NCBI RefSeq assembly: GCF_963924675.1
Contig: NC_089220.1
Location: forward strand, 55,748,639 to 55,812,638
Origin: Phocoena phocoena
Lineage: Eukaryota; Chordata; Mammalia; Artiodactyla; Phocoenidae
Direction: 5' to 3'
Length of the DNA: 64,000 nucleotides
Positions 22,790-35,152 of this stretch are shown here, in pieces (positions within the stretch are counted from its first letter, which is position 1; each line of letters opens with the position of its first letter). The translations under genes were made by a program, and so were the position numbers. Under the pieces are notes generated by a model. That model was not told where the DNA came from. It searched no databases and saw nothing but the letters and a program-made list of their open reading frames with translations.

Positions 22790-24480
22790 TTCTATGTTTT
22801 CCACTCACTTTTAGAGAAATTTGTTAAAATTTACCATCACTGTTTTGGAATTTTCCCTTTTTACTCTTCTTTTTGCAACTTGCTCTATATCTTTGGAAAC
22901 TATGCTCTTGGGTGTAAAAATATTTTTCATGTGTTTTGTAAGCATGAATTTTTTTTCCTAATCCAGTTTATCAATCTTACTATTTTATGTGTGTATGTAT
23001 TCTATTTACATTTAGTGTAATAATTGCCAGAGTTCATTTTGTGTCTACTTTCTTTTTATTTTTCTATTTGGACCATCTTATTAGTACCCCTTAATAAAAA
23101 CGTTTTTCTTGTGTTCCTTTGGATTGATAAAAATATTTCAGTTATTTATCATTTATTAATTTCTTTCAGCCCCATAAATATTATATGCCTTTCTCATTTG
23201 GATTCAGTCATGTCTTTGGTGAGGTAATTTTCAGTTTTATTGTTGTTCCTTTGAAGATAATGTGTCTTTATTCTCTAGATGACTTTTTTTTTTTTCATTT
23301 TAAGTTGCCTTACTGTGATACTTCTAGATGTGGTTTTCTTTCTTTTTATATTTGTTGATTTTATAGTACTTCTTGAATCTGTATCATGATGTCTACTTTT
23401 AGTGTTTCAAAAACTTTGGTCATTATCTCTTCAAGAATTGTTTTTCTGCATTCTCTTTTGCCTATTCTTCTGAGGTTTCTATTGTTGCCCTAAGAAAATT
23501 TTAAAAATTTGTCTCATATGAATTTTTCTCTTTCTTGTATTTCTATCCATTTTTCTTTTTCTGCTTCAATCTGGTAATGACCTACATTTTATTTTAGCAG
23601 CTCTTTCTTCTGAGTCTAACTTGCTTATTTATTAAATTCTTATTTTGAGAAAATACCCATTTATTAAATTCTTAATTTGAGGTTTTTTGTCTTATAATTT
23701 CCATTTGATATATTAATTTTCAGTTCTCAGATAAAATGGAAAATTTTATCTATCCAATTGAACATATTATTCACAATTATTTTAAAGTCCATGTCTGAAA
23801 GCCTCATTATATCTCCTGTAGTTATATTTCTATTTGTGTCTCTTGTTTCTGCCTCCATGTGTATACTTTATAATTTATTATTTAAGGCTAGGCATTCTGT
23901 ATTAAAAACTGTAGAAGCTCTGCTTGATGTTAACTTCCTAAGCTGTGTGTTGTTTTTCTACATTAGGCATTCAGAGTAAGGGAAGACTACTCTTAGCATG
24001 AGATTTGAGCTGATTTAGAGCTAAGTTTCAGTCTTTATGAAATCTATTCCAGTACCAATTAGCCATTACTCCTGTAGCATAGTACTTGAGTATTCCCAAC
24101 CAAAAGCCTGGGTTTTACCAGTAAGTGACACATGCTTTGGTGTAACTTAAAATCCAAATTCTGTCACCCACTATTAGGAGATAGTCAAAAGTTCTGCTTG
24201 GCTTCTCAACATTTTATCAGCTGCTTACAAATAATCAGATATCTCAAGGGGAAACTGACACTGAATGTCAAGATCACTTCTCTATGCTTATTTTTCCCAC
24301 TGTATTGGCCTCACAAGTCCTATCTGCCTCAAGATATCTCATTTCTAATTTTTGTCTCTCTAGCTCCATGAGAATATCAAAATCTTTATTCAGCCTCCAG
24401 CCATTTAGCCCACTGCTTTGTGCTCAGCTTCTCAGCTTCTAGGCAGCAACCTTTGAATCAGAAAACACCTGCAGGAGAAA
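22790..24480 (-). mobile_element. Old L1M 5' region, antisense
   Basis: T-rich sequence with phrases of an antisense L1M 5'UTR/ORF1-side region: 'cttcttgaatctgtatcatgatg' near 23371, 'gtcattatctcttcaagaattg' near 23420, 'ataatttccatttgatatatt' near 23695, and 'ggctaggcattctgtattaaaaactgtag' near 23887. The same type recurs at 40480-43045 and 62240-63900. The end near 24480 is approximate. Confidence 0.55.
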
Positions 24481-24862
24481 AGCTTAGCACAGTGTGAGGT
24501 TCAACAATGTATTTTATTTCTTTTCAGTTCCCTTGGTCAATAAAGTTTTAGTTTCCTTGGTAATTCTCAAATGATTTCAAAAAACTCAATTTTTCTGTAT
24601 TTTCTCCATCACTTTTTCTTGGTGGATAGTTTATCTAATATAGGTTTGTAAACGAGGCCAGACAGAGCTTTGCATTATTGTTGGAAAACGCTTAACTCTG
24701 CTACTGTTAAGTTTTTTCATCAATGAGATCTCTCACTGTGTGTTTTTTCTCCAATTCTTCCTATTATCACTGCTTTAATTTGAGCTGCATTTGCAAGCTT
24801 TAATATATTTTGGCATCTTAAGATCATACTTTCTCCTATAGTTTCTGTAAATGAAATATAAA

Positions 24863-24878
24863 AATAAATAAATAAATA

Positions 24879-24923
<45 letters not shown>

Positions 24924-24934
24924 TATATATATAT
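24863..24934. repeat. (AAAT)n-(TA)n compound microsatellite
   Basis: About seven AAAT units run directly into a long TA run with one CACA interruption. Frames translated through it are artefacts. Confidence 0.95.
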
Positions 24935-25341
24935 GCACACTACTGCTTTTGGACAACTTCTAGTAAGCAAAGTAGAAAATGCAATTTAAACAGTCATCAT
25001 CCTACAAGTTCAAGGTATACTTTTTATGGTGGTTCATATATTTGTCTTTGGAGGTGGTAAACTTACTGATGTATTTTATATGAAAAAACATAGCATATCA
25101 ATACATAAATATTGTTTATGTACATAAATACATAAATAAGACAAAAATACTTAATATATGTTTTACTTAGATTGAAATAATGGCACAAAAAGGTATCATA
25201 CATATCTACTAAGTATATACTATTTGCCAGAATCTGTGAAAACAAATATGAACAAACTCTACCTTAAAGCATTACAATGTGAGAAACATATAAATATTTA
25301 CATTAAGTGTATACAGTCTGATATATACAACATAGCAAGGT
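24935..25341. other. Unassigned AT-rich sequence
   Basis: No gene or recognisable repeat. Confidence 0.5.
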
Positions 25342-25514
25342 GGTGGGTTTTAGCATAGAGATTTGACTTCAGAAATATCTGATTCAAATACTGATTATAT
25401 CACATGCTAGTCTTGTAAATTTATCTCTTTATTCTCCCTAAACTCAAATTTCATCATATGCAAATGGAATTAATTGCAATAATGTATATAAAATTCATAC
25501 CACAGTAAATTCTT
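25342..25514 (+). mobile_element. MIR-like SINE, interrupted by CHR SINE
   Basis: The order 'gtgggttttagcatagagatttgacttcag', 'attcaaatactgatta', 'cttgtaaatttatctctttattctcc' and 'aaactcaaatttcatcatatgcaaatgg' fits a diverged MIR in plus orientation. The CHR SINE at 25515 lies at its 3' side. Confidence 0.55.
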
Positions 25515-25722
25515 TTTTTTTTTTTTTTTTGCGGTACGTGGACCTCTCACTCTTGTGGCCTCTCCCTTTGTGGAGCACAGGCTCCAGACGCACAGGCTCA
25601 GCGGCCATGGCTCACGGGCCCAGCTGCTCCGCGGCATGTGGGATCTTCCCGGACCGGGGCACGAACCCGTGTCCCCTGCATCGGCAGGCGGACTCTCAAC
25701 CACTGAGCCACCAGGGAAGCCC
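25515..25722 (-). mobile_element. CHR-type cetacean SINE
   Basis: A T-run (tail) is followed by 'gcggtacgtggacc' and the complete SINE body to 'gggaagccc'. A 15-bp duplication, CCACAGTAAATTCTT, lies at 25500-25514 and 25723-25737. The tRNA-like half is intact by eye. Confidence 0.95.
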
Positions 25723-25737
25723 CCACAGTAAATTCTT

Positions 25738-27809
25738 AACTTTAGAGCTCAACAATGTATTTTACCAGCATTGTTATAATATGTTCATGTTGCAGGAGGG
25801 TAATCAAGTAGTTCTTATGATATGGGGAATGCATAGAAAGAATAGGGATTGAGCTGAAATATGAACATTTTGCAAATATTCTCCAGCTATAAAAATAAGT
25901 GTTGGAAGAATAATCTAAGTAGAAGGGAGAGAATATGCCAATCTTATGGGCATTGGACTCATTGTGCATTTGGAGGACTGTTCAAGATGACTGGCATGGA
26001 GTCTCTGTTATGAAAATGAAAGGAGTTGAGCGTGGGCATGAGGTAGAAGCAGATAATGAAGAGGTTCATAAATCATTTTAATGCATTTGGATTTGATCCT
26101 GTTGGTTGATGGGCAGACAATAAAACATTTTAGATTAGAGTAATCAGATTTTCATTTAAGGAAAAATATTTTGGCACAGTTCAAATGGTGAAGTTTGTGG
26201 ACAACATATACAGCTTGTGCTTTTCACTAGTGTTGGAGCAAAATTCTAAATGTTATTGCTTGGAAGCACATAATAGGACTCATTATAGACAAATGCTTTT
26301 ACTAATTGGATTTACTTTAAAGCAATTCTAAGAGTTATTAGAACTAATAGTTAATCAGCTCTCAGAATTATGTTACAATGCCAAAGTAAACATCTGTTTA
26401 TTAGTTTGCTCAATAAATAGGCACTGCATGTTCTATAGACATTTCAGAAAAACATTCAATGATCTAATCAGTTCTTTGAGACATATGATTTATTGCAAAG
26501 TTTACCAGTTACTTTGCTTGTTACTTTTTCATTATTACTACAGCCACTCTTTGTTGTGAGACTCTGAAGAAGTCTTCTAATTAAATTGTGAAAGATTTTA
26601 AAAATCACTTGATTTAGTAACTTTAATTTGTAGTGGAGTTTTATGATATTTACATTACTAATATGATTACCCAGAAATAGTATATGTATTCAAGTAGGTT
26701 TCTATTAATGTACAAAAATTGTAATGTTTCAGTGTGGAAAACTAGATATTTTAGAGTATCTACTAATTGTTCACTTACAAATAGATTGGAACAATTGATT
26801 AGCCAGAGACTAATTCACAAACTTTAAAAATGATTAAGTATAGTTGAAAAAGTAAAAGACATAATGATTCCTATGAATTACCCCATAACTCTTAAATACA
26901 CAATTCAGTATAATGCTGATACTTCAAACAGATCATCACTTCTTTATAATAATTAGGAATATATTAAACATTGAACAAAATATTGAAGTATCATGACACA
27001 CGTTATTTTATGAATGATAGGTTATAAATTTGGAGTAGAAATTCAAGGACCCATAATTACTTTTTTTCTTGAAGCTGAATGTTATGATCAAGACTAAAGG
27101 ATACATCTTTTCTTCATTAATTCCCACTTTGAATATCATGAAGCAGGCTCTTCCACTAATGTAAGCAAATAGAACTCAAATTAAAAATATGCTTAAGCAA
27201 AAATTAAGAATTATATTTTTATTTTGCTTAAGTCAAGAACTACCCAAGCTACCTGATTTTCTAGATTATTATACAGACATATATAGATATTATATGAATC
27301 TTAACAATCTCTGTATAATAATCTATTATTATGGAGATTCTTAGGGGTTAATTTCTAGTTTCAGATAGAATTTAAGCTTTACAAATGTATAATATCATTT
27401 GATCACAAGACGTTTGTTTTCCTTAGAAATACTTTTTTTAAATGTGGTTTGAAATAATGAAAACTCCACATGAAAACTAAAATACTTTAGTATTCTTCTT
27501 GAAACAATTCTTCTATCTCAAAACAATTCTAAAGCTGTACAGAGTGATAAAAATAGTCAACCATGTTCAGAAGACATTCTGGAATTAAACTTCTACGTTA
27601 TTCAAAATAAGACATTTCAAGCCCTTGTGCACAGGTGTACCATCAAATTGAAGCAGAAGGAAATTACTAAACAATTATGATTATGTGGAATTAGCTCAAT
27701 GATCTGTTTTCCACTTTTACCAAATATTACTCAATGTAAATATTTTTTGACTAAGTATAATTCCAAATCTCCAGGGTAGTTACTCATTAAATCTTTAGGT
27801 GTGATGTAG

Positions 27810-27810
<1 letters not shown>
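25738..27810. other. Unassigned AT-rich sequence
   Basis: No gene, RNA or dispersed repeat could be assigned. Base composition is uniform and low-GC. Confidence 0.5.
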
Positions 27811-27846
<36 letters not shown>

Positions 27847-27858
27847 TTGTGTGTGTGA
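27811..27858. repeat. (GT)n microsatellite
   Basis: A perfect GT run spans about 31 bp (27812-27842), followed by 'atgtttgtgtgtgtg'. A smaller GT tract is at 28079-28098. Confidence 0.95.
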
Positions 27859-28427
27859 AAATTAATATGAAGTGATGGGGCTTTGAGTTCAGGTGTGTGG
27901 AGTGAAATCAAGAGGGTATACATAGAAAGAGGTGAGTGGGGGAAGAACAAAGGTTGAGAAGGTAAACAGAGAAGTAGTGGTTTGAGGTAAGTTTATATGA
28001 ATATTTCCAATATGGGAGGCCCCCGCTGAACCCTCAGTATCCTTACTTTCAAGCCACAACTATACATCTTATTATGTATGTGTTTGTGTGTGTGTGTATA
28101 TTTGTTGTTGATGTTATAAGTGACAACTATCTCAGAATACTTGTGTTTCAGAGATGAATAGGTACCCTAGTAAAACTCCTGTTACTGCTGACACAAATGC
28201 ACGTTCTTCTGTAACCCATAATATTGATGATTGTTCATGGTAGAACATCATTTTAACCACTCAGATGTGCTCACATGCTTCTGGATGGCTGTTTTAAAAA
28301 TTATTAATTTTGAATCTCTGTAATAGCAACTAAACTTTTGTTTGAGCTAACTGTAATTGTATTTTTTACCAGGAAAATGTGAATTTTGATTGACTTGAGA
28401 CTTTGTCATATTAAAAGTGCAAGTTAA
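27859..28427. other. Unassigned sequence
   Basis: No recognisable gene or element apart from the short GT tract near 28080. Confidence 0.5.
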
Positions 28428-28435
28428 AAATTCTA

Positions 28436-28647
28436 GGGTTTCCCTCGTGGTGCAGTGGTTGAGAGTCCGCCTGCTGATGCAGGGGACACAGGTTCGTGCC
28501 CCGGTCCGGGAAGATCCCACATGCCGCGGAGTGGCTGGGCCTGTGAGCCGTGGCTGCTGAGCCTGCGCGTCCAGAGTCTGTGCTCCGCAACGAGAGAGGC
28601 CACAACAGTGAGAGGCCCGTGTACTGAATTAAAAAAAAAAAAAAAAG
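28436..28647 (+). mobile_element. CHR-type cetacean SINE
   Basis: The plus-strand copy runs from 'gggtttccctcgtgg' through an A-box-like 'tggtgcagtgg' and a B-box-like 'ggttcgtgccc' to a 16-base A-run at 28631-28646. The flanking duplication AAATTCT is at 28428-28434 and 28648-28654. Confidence 0.95.
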
Positions 28648-28654
28648 AAATTCT

Positions 28655-29990
28655 CAAAGATAACCATGGAAAATGTAAAAGAAATGGAATAAAGGAGATC
28701 AATTCACAGGAGTAAAGGAAAGGAAGCAAAAGCAAAGGAAAACATTGAAAGACTAAAAAATACAATATAAAATATCATTTAGTATTTTTATCAGTAGAAA
28801 AAATCAGTGAAAAGAAAACAGCAGAGATAAATCCTTTTTTCATTACAGTAGAGTCTCAGTTTGGTAAAACATGTAATAACTAAAGTATAAAATCCAGCTG
28901 CTGTATGCTCTTTACAATGATAACTACAGGTAAGCTCCCAAACCAAACTCTCAAATTAGACAACTAATAAGACAACTGGATAAGATAATCATTATTAAAA
29001 ATAGAATTGGGTATAATTTTTATTTCTCAGAAATGAATGCAAGGGCAGATAATTAGAAAAATATTGAGGAATTGAACAAAAATATTAAAAAGTCGTATTT
29101 GTAGAAACCTAAACCCATATTCATATTTTATAAAGCACATGTGAAAGATTAATAATTGACTATATAGTAGACAGAACTATTCAAAGGGTCTAAGTCTTTG
29201 ATTAGCTGAAACAAAGCCGGGAAGTGTCTCTCTTAAATCTTGTTTTATAAGGAAAATGAACAATATTGATTTATAAGCCATTGTTAATTGAGTTTTCTGA
29301 TATTTTCAGCCCAAATATTCCTAATACACCAAATTCAGGATAAGACATATTATTTTGCTACTGCCTGTGCTTCTTTAAGTCCTATAGCAATGACTTTAAT
29401 AGATCTTTCTAAATATGTTAATATTATATTGAGGTTGTTAATTTTTGCCTCTAGTTACAAAAGTTTTAAGTGATTTTATCCTGAAAGCATAACCCTTTTA
29501 ATATCATGTAAAATACTTATGCTTACCTTGGTACAAATGGATTTATTTTATATAGAATAGCATGTATTTGTTTCATATACAATCATTGTATGAATTATTT
29601 TGTTACTTATTTGTCCTTTTTTTTTTTCTAATACATGGTAGCTCACTTTATATTTTCTCTTTTCTTTCAGATTTTGTAACACTGAAAAAAAACTGATTAG
29701 GTTAATGAGACCCAAATCATTTGGATGAGACTTTTTTTTGTTTGGCACTTGGTTGATGCTTCTTTTTGTTCTCTTTTTAATCTTAGAACAGTTCCACTAG
29801 ATTTTTTATATTTGGTATAAACATTTTGAAGAGTCCAGGATAGTTGTATTGTAGAACTATTCACATTGTTTCCTTTGCATTGTTTTTAAGTTAATCGGAA
29901 TCTTTTATTCATTTTCTTTTCTTTCTTTTTTAACAAAAGGGAGGGTTTTGATATAGTCCCGAATTTAAGAGTATCTGCCCACATTTTTTG
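28655..29990. other. Unassigned AT-rich sequence
   Basis: No gene was recognised. A-rich then T-rich, with no dispersed repeat that I can name. Confidence 0.45.
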
Positions 29991-29997
29991 TTTCTTG

Positions 29998-31477
29998 TTC
30001 CTCAAATACTGTTTTATTAAGGTATAATTCACATAAAATATAGTTAACCTATTTAAAATATACAGTTCAGTTCTTTTAGTATATTCACAGAGTTATGCAG
30101 CCATTACCATTATCTAATTTCAGAATATTTTCGCCATCTCAAAAAGAAACACCAGACTCATTAGTAGTCATTCATATTCTTCCCAGTATTAGATTCTGGC
30201 AATTGTTAATCTATTTTATCTTTCTATAAATTTTCTTATTCTGGACATTTCATATAAATGGAATCATACAATATGTGGACTTGCATTACTGGTTTCTTTC
30301 AATTAGCATGTTTTCAAGATTCATCCATAATGTATCATGTTTCAGTACTTCATTCCTTTTTATTACCAAATAGTACTCCCTTGTATGGACATGCCACATT
30401 TTATTTATCCATTTTGTTTAGTTGATGGGCAATTGGTTTACTAATTTAGTAATTTTTTACTAAATTAGTAAAAAATTACTAATTTAGTAATTTTTAACTA
30501 CTATGAATAATAATCCTATCAGTATTAGTACAAGTTTTCGTCTGAACATATGTTTTCAGTTCTCTTGAGTGTATACCTAAGAGTAGAATTCCTGGGTCAT
30601 ATGGTACCTGTCTATTTAACATTTTGATGTACTGCCAAACTGTTTTCCAAAGTGACTGGATTGTTTTACAATTTGAAACCAAGAGCTTCAATTTCTCCAT
30701 ATCCTCGCTGACACCTGTTATTACTTATTTCTTAGACACTATGCATCCTAGAGGGTGTGAAGTAATATCGCATTGTGGTTTTGATTTGCATTGCTCCAAT
30801 GACTAATGATGTCTATTTGTTTACTTCTATTTATATTTTTTCTTTGAAAAAAGTCTATTTAAATTATTTTCCCATTTTTAATTTTTTTGTCTTTTTATTG
30901 TTGAGTCACAAAACTTCTTTATATACTTTGAAAACTACACCCCAATCAGATACATGATTTGCAAAATTTTCTTCCATTCTTGAGCTGTCTTTTGTTTTTC
31001 TTGATAGCGTTTTTTCAAGCACAAAAGTTTGGCATCCTGATTAGTTACAAATTATATATGTTTTGTTTTGTTGGTTATGCTTTTGATGTCTTCGTTAATA
31101 AAATATCAAATCCAAGGTCTTGAAAATACTCTTAAGTTTTCCTAAAGAGTAGCTTTGACATTCTGATATTTGATCTATTTTGAGTAATTTTTGCATTTGG
31201 TATGAGTAAAGGTCCAAATTAATTATTTTACTTGGATATCTGCTTTGTACAACTCTTACATATATTTGTGAAATTTATTCCTAATTATTTTATTATTTTT
31301 AATGTTATTGTAATGGAATTGCTTTCATAAAGTTATTTTCAGATTGCTTATTCCCAGTATATAAAAATACAACTGATTTTTGTCCACTGATCTTGTATTC
31401 TGCAACTTTGCTAAACTCCTTTATTGGTTTTCATACTTTTTGTGTATGAATTCATTAGGATTTTCTGCTTATAACAT
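29998..31477 (-). mobile_element. Old L1 (3'UTR and ORF2 3' part), antisense, left half
   Basis: Starting at the L1 3' end, the antisense text includes 'tattaaggtataattcacat' near 30016, 'gttatgcagccattaccattatctaatttcagaa' near 30092, 'ctggacatttcatataaatggaatcata' near 30241, 'cagttgatgg'-like sequence near 30420, and 'tgtactgccaaactgttttccaaagtgactgg' near 30627. It then enters ORF2 up to 'ggattttctgcttataacat'. A younger L1 interrupts it at 31477. It continues at 35153 without loss. Confidence 0.88.
30437..30496. repeat. Triple alternating palindrome in L1
   Basis: Three units of about 20 bp, each centred on TTACTAAwTTAGTAA, follow one another in alternating orientation. Each can fold as a hairpin and adjacent units are complementary. 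This is not part of the expected L1 sequence here and looks like a local expansion. Confidence 0.85.
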
Positions 31478-32639
31478 TTATAACAGGGGATTTGGATTAA
31501 GGTGGTGGAATAAGAGGATGTGGATTCCACCTATATCCACAAACACATCAAAAATACATCTACATGTGGAAAAATTATTACTGAAAACCAACTGGAAACT
31601 GAAAGAAGGACTCCTTTATGGCCAAGGCTATAAGAAAGATAAACAGGTAGGAAGGGAAGAAAAGCAATCAGCTTGAGACCTGTGTCCCTGGGACAGGACT
31701 CAGAGGAAAAGGGAGATAACACAGGTGGACACCCACCTAAGGGATGAGTGGTTTGTGCCACAGATTGGGCATACGAATCCTGGGTTCCTATGCAAGGTAG
31801 ACAAGCCCTCTTAGCTAGTTGGAGGACCACTGAGACTAGCTGAAGAGTGGGTGGGAAACCTGATCTCCACTCCTGTGGAGCAGGAACATGCTGGCTTGCC
31901 CCTGAGGCAGAAAGAAGAGAAGTCTGCTCCAGGGGCTGACTGGTCTCCATGACTGACTCACCATAGCCCCTGCCCAAGCCAAGTGACCCCTTCAGCTCCA
32001 CTCACTCCACATCACAGAGTGCAGCACTGGATCTAGGGTGGCCATGACTGGGGAAAAGACTTAATCGTGGGACTGAGAGGTGACCTGGTCCTGAGGCAAA
32101 ACCTTGGTGCGGAGTGGCATTCATTGCTGGCGCTTACTCAAGCAGCACCCCAGAGCAGCCCAGATCTCTGACAGTGGCTGCTCCACCACAGCTCTCCCCC
32201 AGCCATACATGCCAAGAGGTCACAGGGACCCCACCTGCTTTAGCACTCCCTCACTCTGGGGCAAAGATCCTGGTGTGGAGAGAGGGAAAAACACACACTT
32301 AAAGGGAACAGAGCTGCAGCTCAGGCCTGAATCTCCGGGCTTCACTCCAGCAACTTGGGATCAGACCATGCCCTTGAGAGGGTGGCCATAGCCACTGAGG
32401 AGAGAGGAAGTCCTGTCTCACAATCACCTCAAGCTATAGCCCCTCCAACTCCAGCTCCACCCCCTACCAAGGTAATAGCCACCAGAACACCCTAAGATGT
32501 GACTTGCATTCATGTCAAATCCAGCTCCCCCACTAAAGATATTGGGCACACAAAGTCTGCATAGGGATTTCCCACATAAGATCACCACTTTAAGACAAAA
32601 ATAGGTAATTGTTTCACCTAAATTCATAGAGACAGAGAA

Positions 32640-33420
32640 AGTAAACCAAAATGAAAACAGAGAGGAACTACTCTCAATTGAAAGAGCATGAGAAAATCCC
32701 TGGAAAAATAAATAATGAAAGAGAAATAAACAACTAACCAGAAGAAGAATTAAAAACATTGGTAATAAAAATGTTAACTGAATTAGGGGGAAAAACTTGA
32801 TGTACACAGTGAACACTTTAACAAGGACTAGAAAACATTAAAAGAAGACCCAATCAAAAATAAAGGATTTGATAGCTGAAATTAAAAAAAAAACAAACAC
32901 ACACCTGAAAGGATAAATAGCAGACTAAATGATACAGAAGAACACATAAGTCATCTGGAAAGTAGAATAATGGGAATCACCCAATCAGAACAGCAAAAAG
33001 CAACTCAAATTTTTTAAAACTGAAAATAATTTAAGAGATTTCTGGGAAACATTACGCTTACCAACATTTGCATTATACAGTCCCCAAAGGAGAAGAAAAA
33101 GAGAAGGGTATCAAAAATGTATTTTTGGAAATTATGGCTGAAAGCTTCCCAAACCTGAAGAAAGAAACAAATATTCAGGTACAGGAAGCACAGAGAGTAC
33201 CAAACGGAATGAACCCAAACATATCCACACTAAGACATATCATAATTAAAATGGCAAAAGTTAAAGTTAAAGAGAGAATTCTAAAGGCAGCAAGAGTAAA
33301 ACAAAGAGTCATATACGAGGGAATGCTGCTGCTTTTTCTGCAGAAAGTTTGCAGGCCAGAAGGGAATGGCATGACATATTCAAAGTGCTGAATGCGAAGA
33401 ACTTGCAACCTAGGACACTC
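32640..33420 (+). pseudogene. L1 ORF1 relic
   Basis: The most readable part (33068-33310) encodes a stretch with 'ESFPNLKKETNIQVQEAQRV' and 'ERILKAAR', typical of the RNA-binding and C-terminal domains of L1 ORF1p, an RNA chaperone of the L1 ribonucleoprotein. Upstream, coiled-coil-like K/E-rich sequence (about 32640-33060) has stops and frameshifts. The frame is lost after about 33310 and ends near 33391. Confidence 0.75.
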
Positions 33421-34019
33421 TCTACCCAGCAAGATTATCATTTAGAATAGAAGGAGAGATAAATAACGTCTCAGACAAGCAAAAACTAAAAGAGTTCATC
33501 ATTACTAAATCTACCCTAAAATAAATCTTAGAAGAGTCTTCTTTCAGTGAAAAAGAAGTAAGAATCTATAGGAAAGGGAAAATCACACTAGGAAAGGCAA
33601 ATATGTAATAAGAACTGAGGATCAACCAATTAAATAGGCCAGTACAGATATTAAAAGGCCAAAAATTTTAAAGCAACTATAACTATAATATAAACAGTTA
33701 AGGGATAAGCATGAAGATGAAAATATGACATCAAAAACAAAAATGTGGGGGAGGGGTGTAAAAATGTAGATTTTTACAATGTGTTTCAACTTAAATGACT
33801 ACCAGTTTCAAACAAGTCTATATAGTTACAGGTCAACATATATGAATTCCATGATAACAACAAATCAAAAACATACAATACATAAACAAAAGCTAATAAG
33901 AAAGGAACATAAGCACACTACTAAAGAAAATCATTAAATGACGAGAAGGAACAAAAAGAAGAAATGAACAGAGAAGAGCTACAAAAACAACTGGAAAACA
34001 AGTAATGAAATAGCAATAA

Positions 34020-34290
34020 ATACATACCTATCAATAATTACTTTAATTGTTAGTGGAGTAAATGCTCCAATCAAAACATAGTGTGGCTGGTTGGATAAAA
34101 AACAAGACCTGCAAGATATGCTGCTTACAAGAGACTCACTTCAGTGCTAAACAAACACACAGACAGAAAGTGAAGGGATAGAAAAAGATATTTCATGCAA
34201 ATGGAAATGACAAGAAAGTGAGTGTAGCAATACTCACATCAGACAAAACAGACTTTAAAACAAAGGCTGAACAAAAGACAAAGAAGGGCA
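34020..34290 (+). pseudogene. L1 ORF2 endonuclease fragment
   Basis: The sequence contains the start of the apurinic-like endonuclease domain: 'aattgttagtggagtaaatgctcc' near 34045, 'ctgcttacaagagactcactt' near 34121, and 'gtgtagcaatactcacatcagacaaaacagac' near 34221. It stops abruptly at the deletion junction. Confidence 0.8.
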
Positions 34291-34780
34291 TGGCTAACGT
34301 GTACAGGAAGATATGCTCAGCATTGTTAATCATTAGAGAAACGCAAATCAAAATAACAATGAAATATCACCTCACCTGTCAGAATGACTACCATCACAAA
34401 GTCTACAAATAACAAATGTTGGTAAGGATTTAGAGAAAAGGGAACCCTTGTATACTGTTGCTGGGAATATAAATTGGTGCTCCCACTATGGAAAACACTT
34501 GGAGTTTCCTCAAAAAACTAAAAATAGAACTACCATATGATGAAGCAATTATACTCTTGGATATATATGCAGAAAAAATAGAAACACAAATTTGAAAAGA
34601 TACATGCATCCCAATGTCATAACAGCATTATTTACAACAACCAAGATATGGAAGCAACCCGTGTCTACCAACAGAGAAAGGGATAAAGGAGATGTCATTT
34701 AAATATATTTATATATATCATATATAATATAGTATATTACTCAGCCATACAAAATAATGTCATTTGCAGCAATGTGGATG
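34291..34780 (+). pseudogene. L1 ORF2 C-terminal fragment after deletion junction
   Basis: From 'tggctaacgtgtacagg' onward the sequence corresponds to the cysteine-rich C-terminal part of ORF2, with 'gaaatatcacctcacctgtcagaatgac' at about 34362 and 'actcagccatac' at about 34739. The junction at 34290/34291 shows only about 2 bp of possible microhomology, so an end-joining-type deletion or template switch is likely. Confidence 0.8.
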
Positions 34781-35152
34781 GACCTAGAGAATATGAGCTT
34801 AGGTAAATACAATGTCAGACAAAGAAAGACAAATACTGTATGATATCACATATATAGAATCTAAAAAATAATACAAATCAATGTGTGTAGCAGAACAGAA
34901 ACAGACTCAAATATAGAAGACAAACTAGTGGTTACCAGTGGGGAGAAGGAAGGGGGCAGTTGTACGTTAAGAGACAAAAACTACTGTGTATAAAATAAAC
35001 AAGGATATATTGTATATACCTGGAATTATCAACATTATCTTATAATAACTTTTAATGGACTATAAGCTGTAAAAGTACTGAATCACTATGCTGTATCCCT
35101 GAAACTAATATAATATATCAATATACTTCAATAAAAATTAAGGTTATAACAT

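Larger units (their letters stand above)
31478..35143 (+). mobile_element. Younger L1 with 5' end but internally deleted ORF2
   Basis: A sense L1 inserted into the antisense L1, flanked by TTATAACAT at 31469-31477 and 35144-35152. It has a 5'UTR-like, GC-richer segment (31490-32560), a broken ORF1 (32600-33420), a spacer, the ORF2 endonuclease start (34020-34290), a jump to the ORF2 C-terminal region (34291 on), and a 3'UTR ending 'cttcaataaaaatta'. Most of ORF2, including the reverse transcriptase, is absent. The copy cannot mobilise itself. Confidence 0.9.

Noticed and set aside
27811..27858. Regular repeats as a CRISPR-like array
   Set aside because: Simple GT microsatellite in a mammalian genome. 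No spacers or cas-like genes.
28436..28510. tRNA gene
   Set aside because: The A-box and B-box-like sequence is the tRNA-derived head of a CHR SINE. The cloverleaf is not maintained and a SINE body with A-tail follows.
31531..32001. Longest open frame in the window (156 aa, minus strand)
   Set aside because: It lies antisense to the 5'UTR-like part of the inserted L1. The GC-richer L1 5' region gives long chance frames, and no protein family is visible.
32104..32391. GC-rich frame as possible exon
   Set aside because: It falls in the L1 5'UTR-like segment between 31478 and 32560, with overlapping frames on both strands and no splice-site support.
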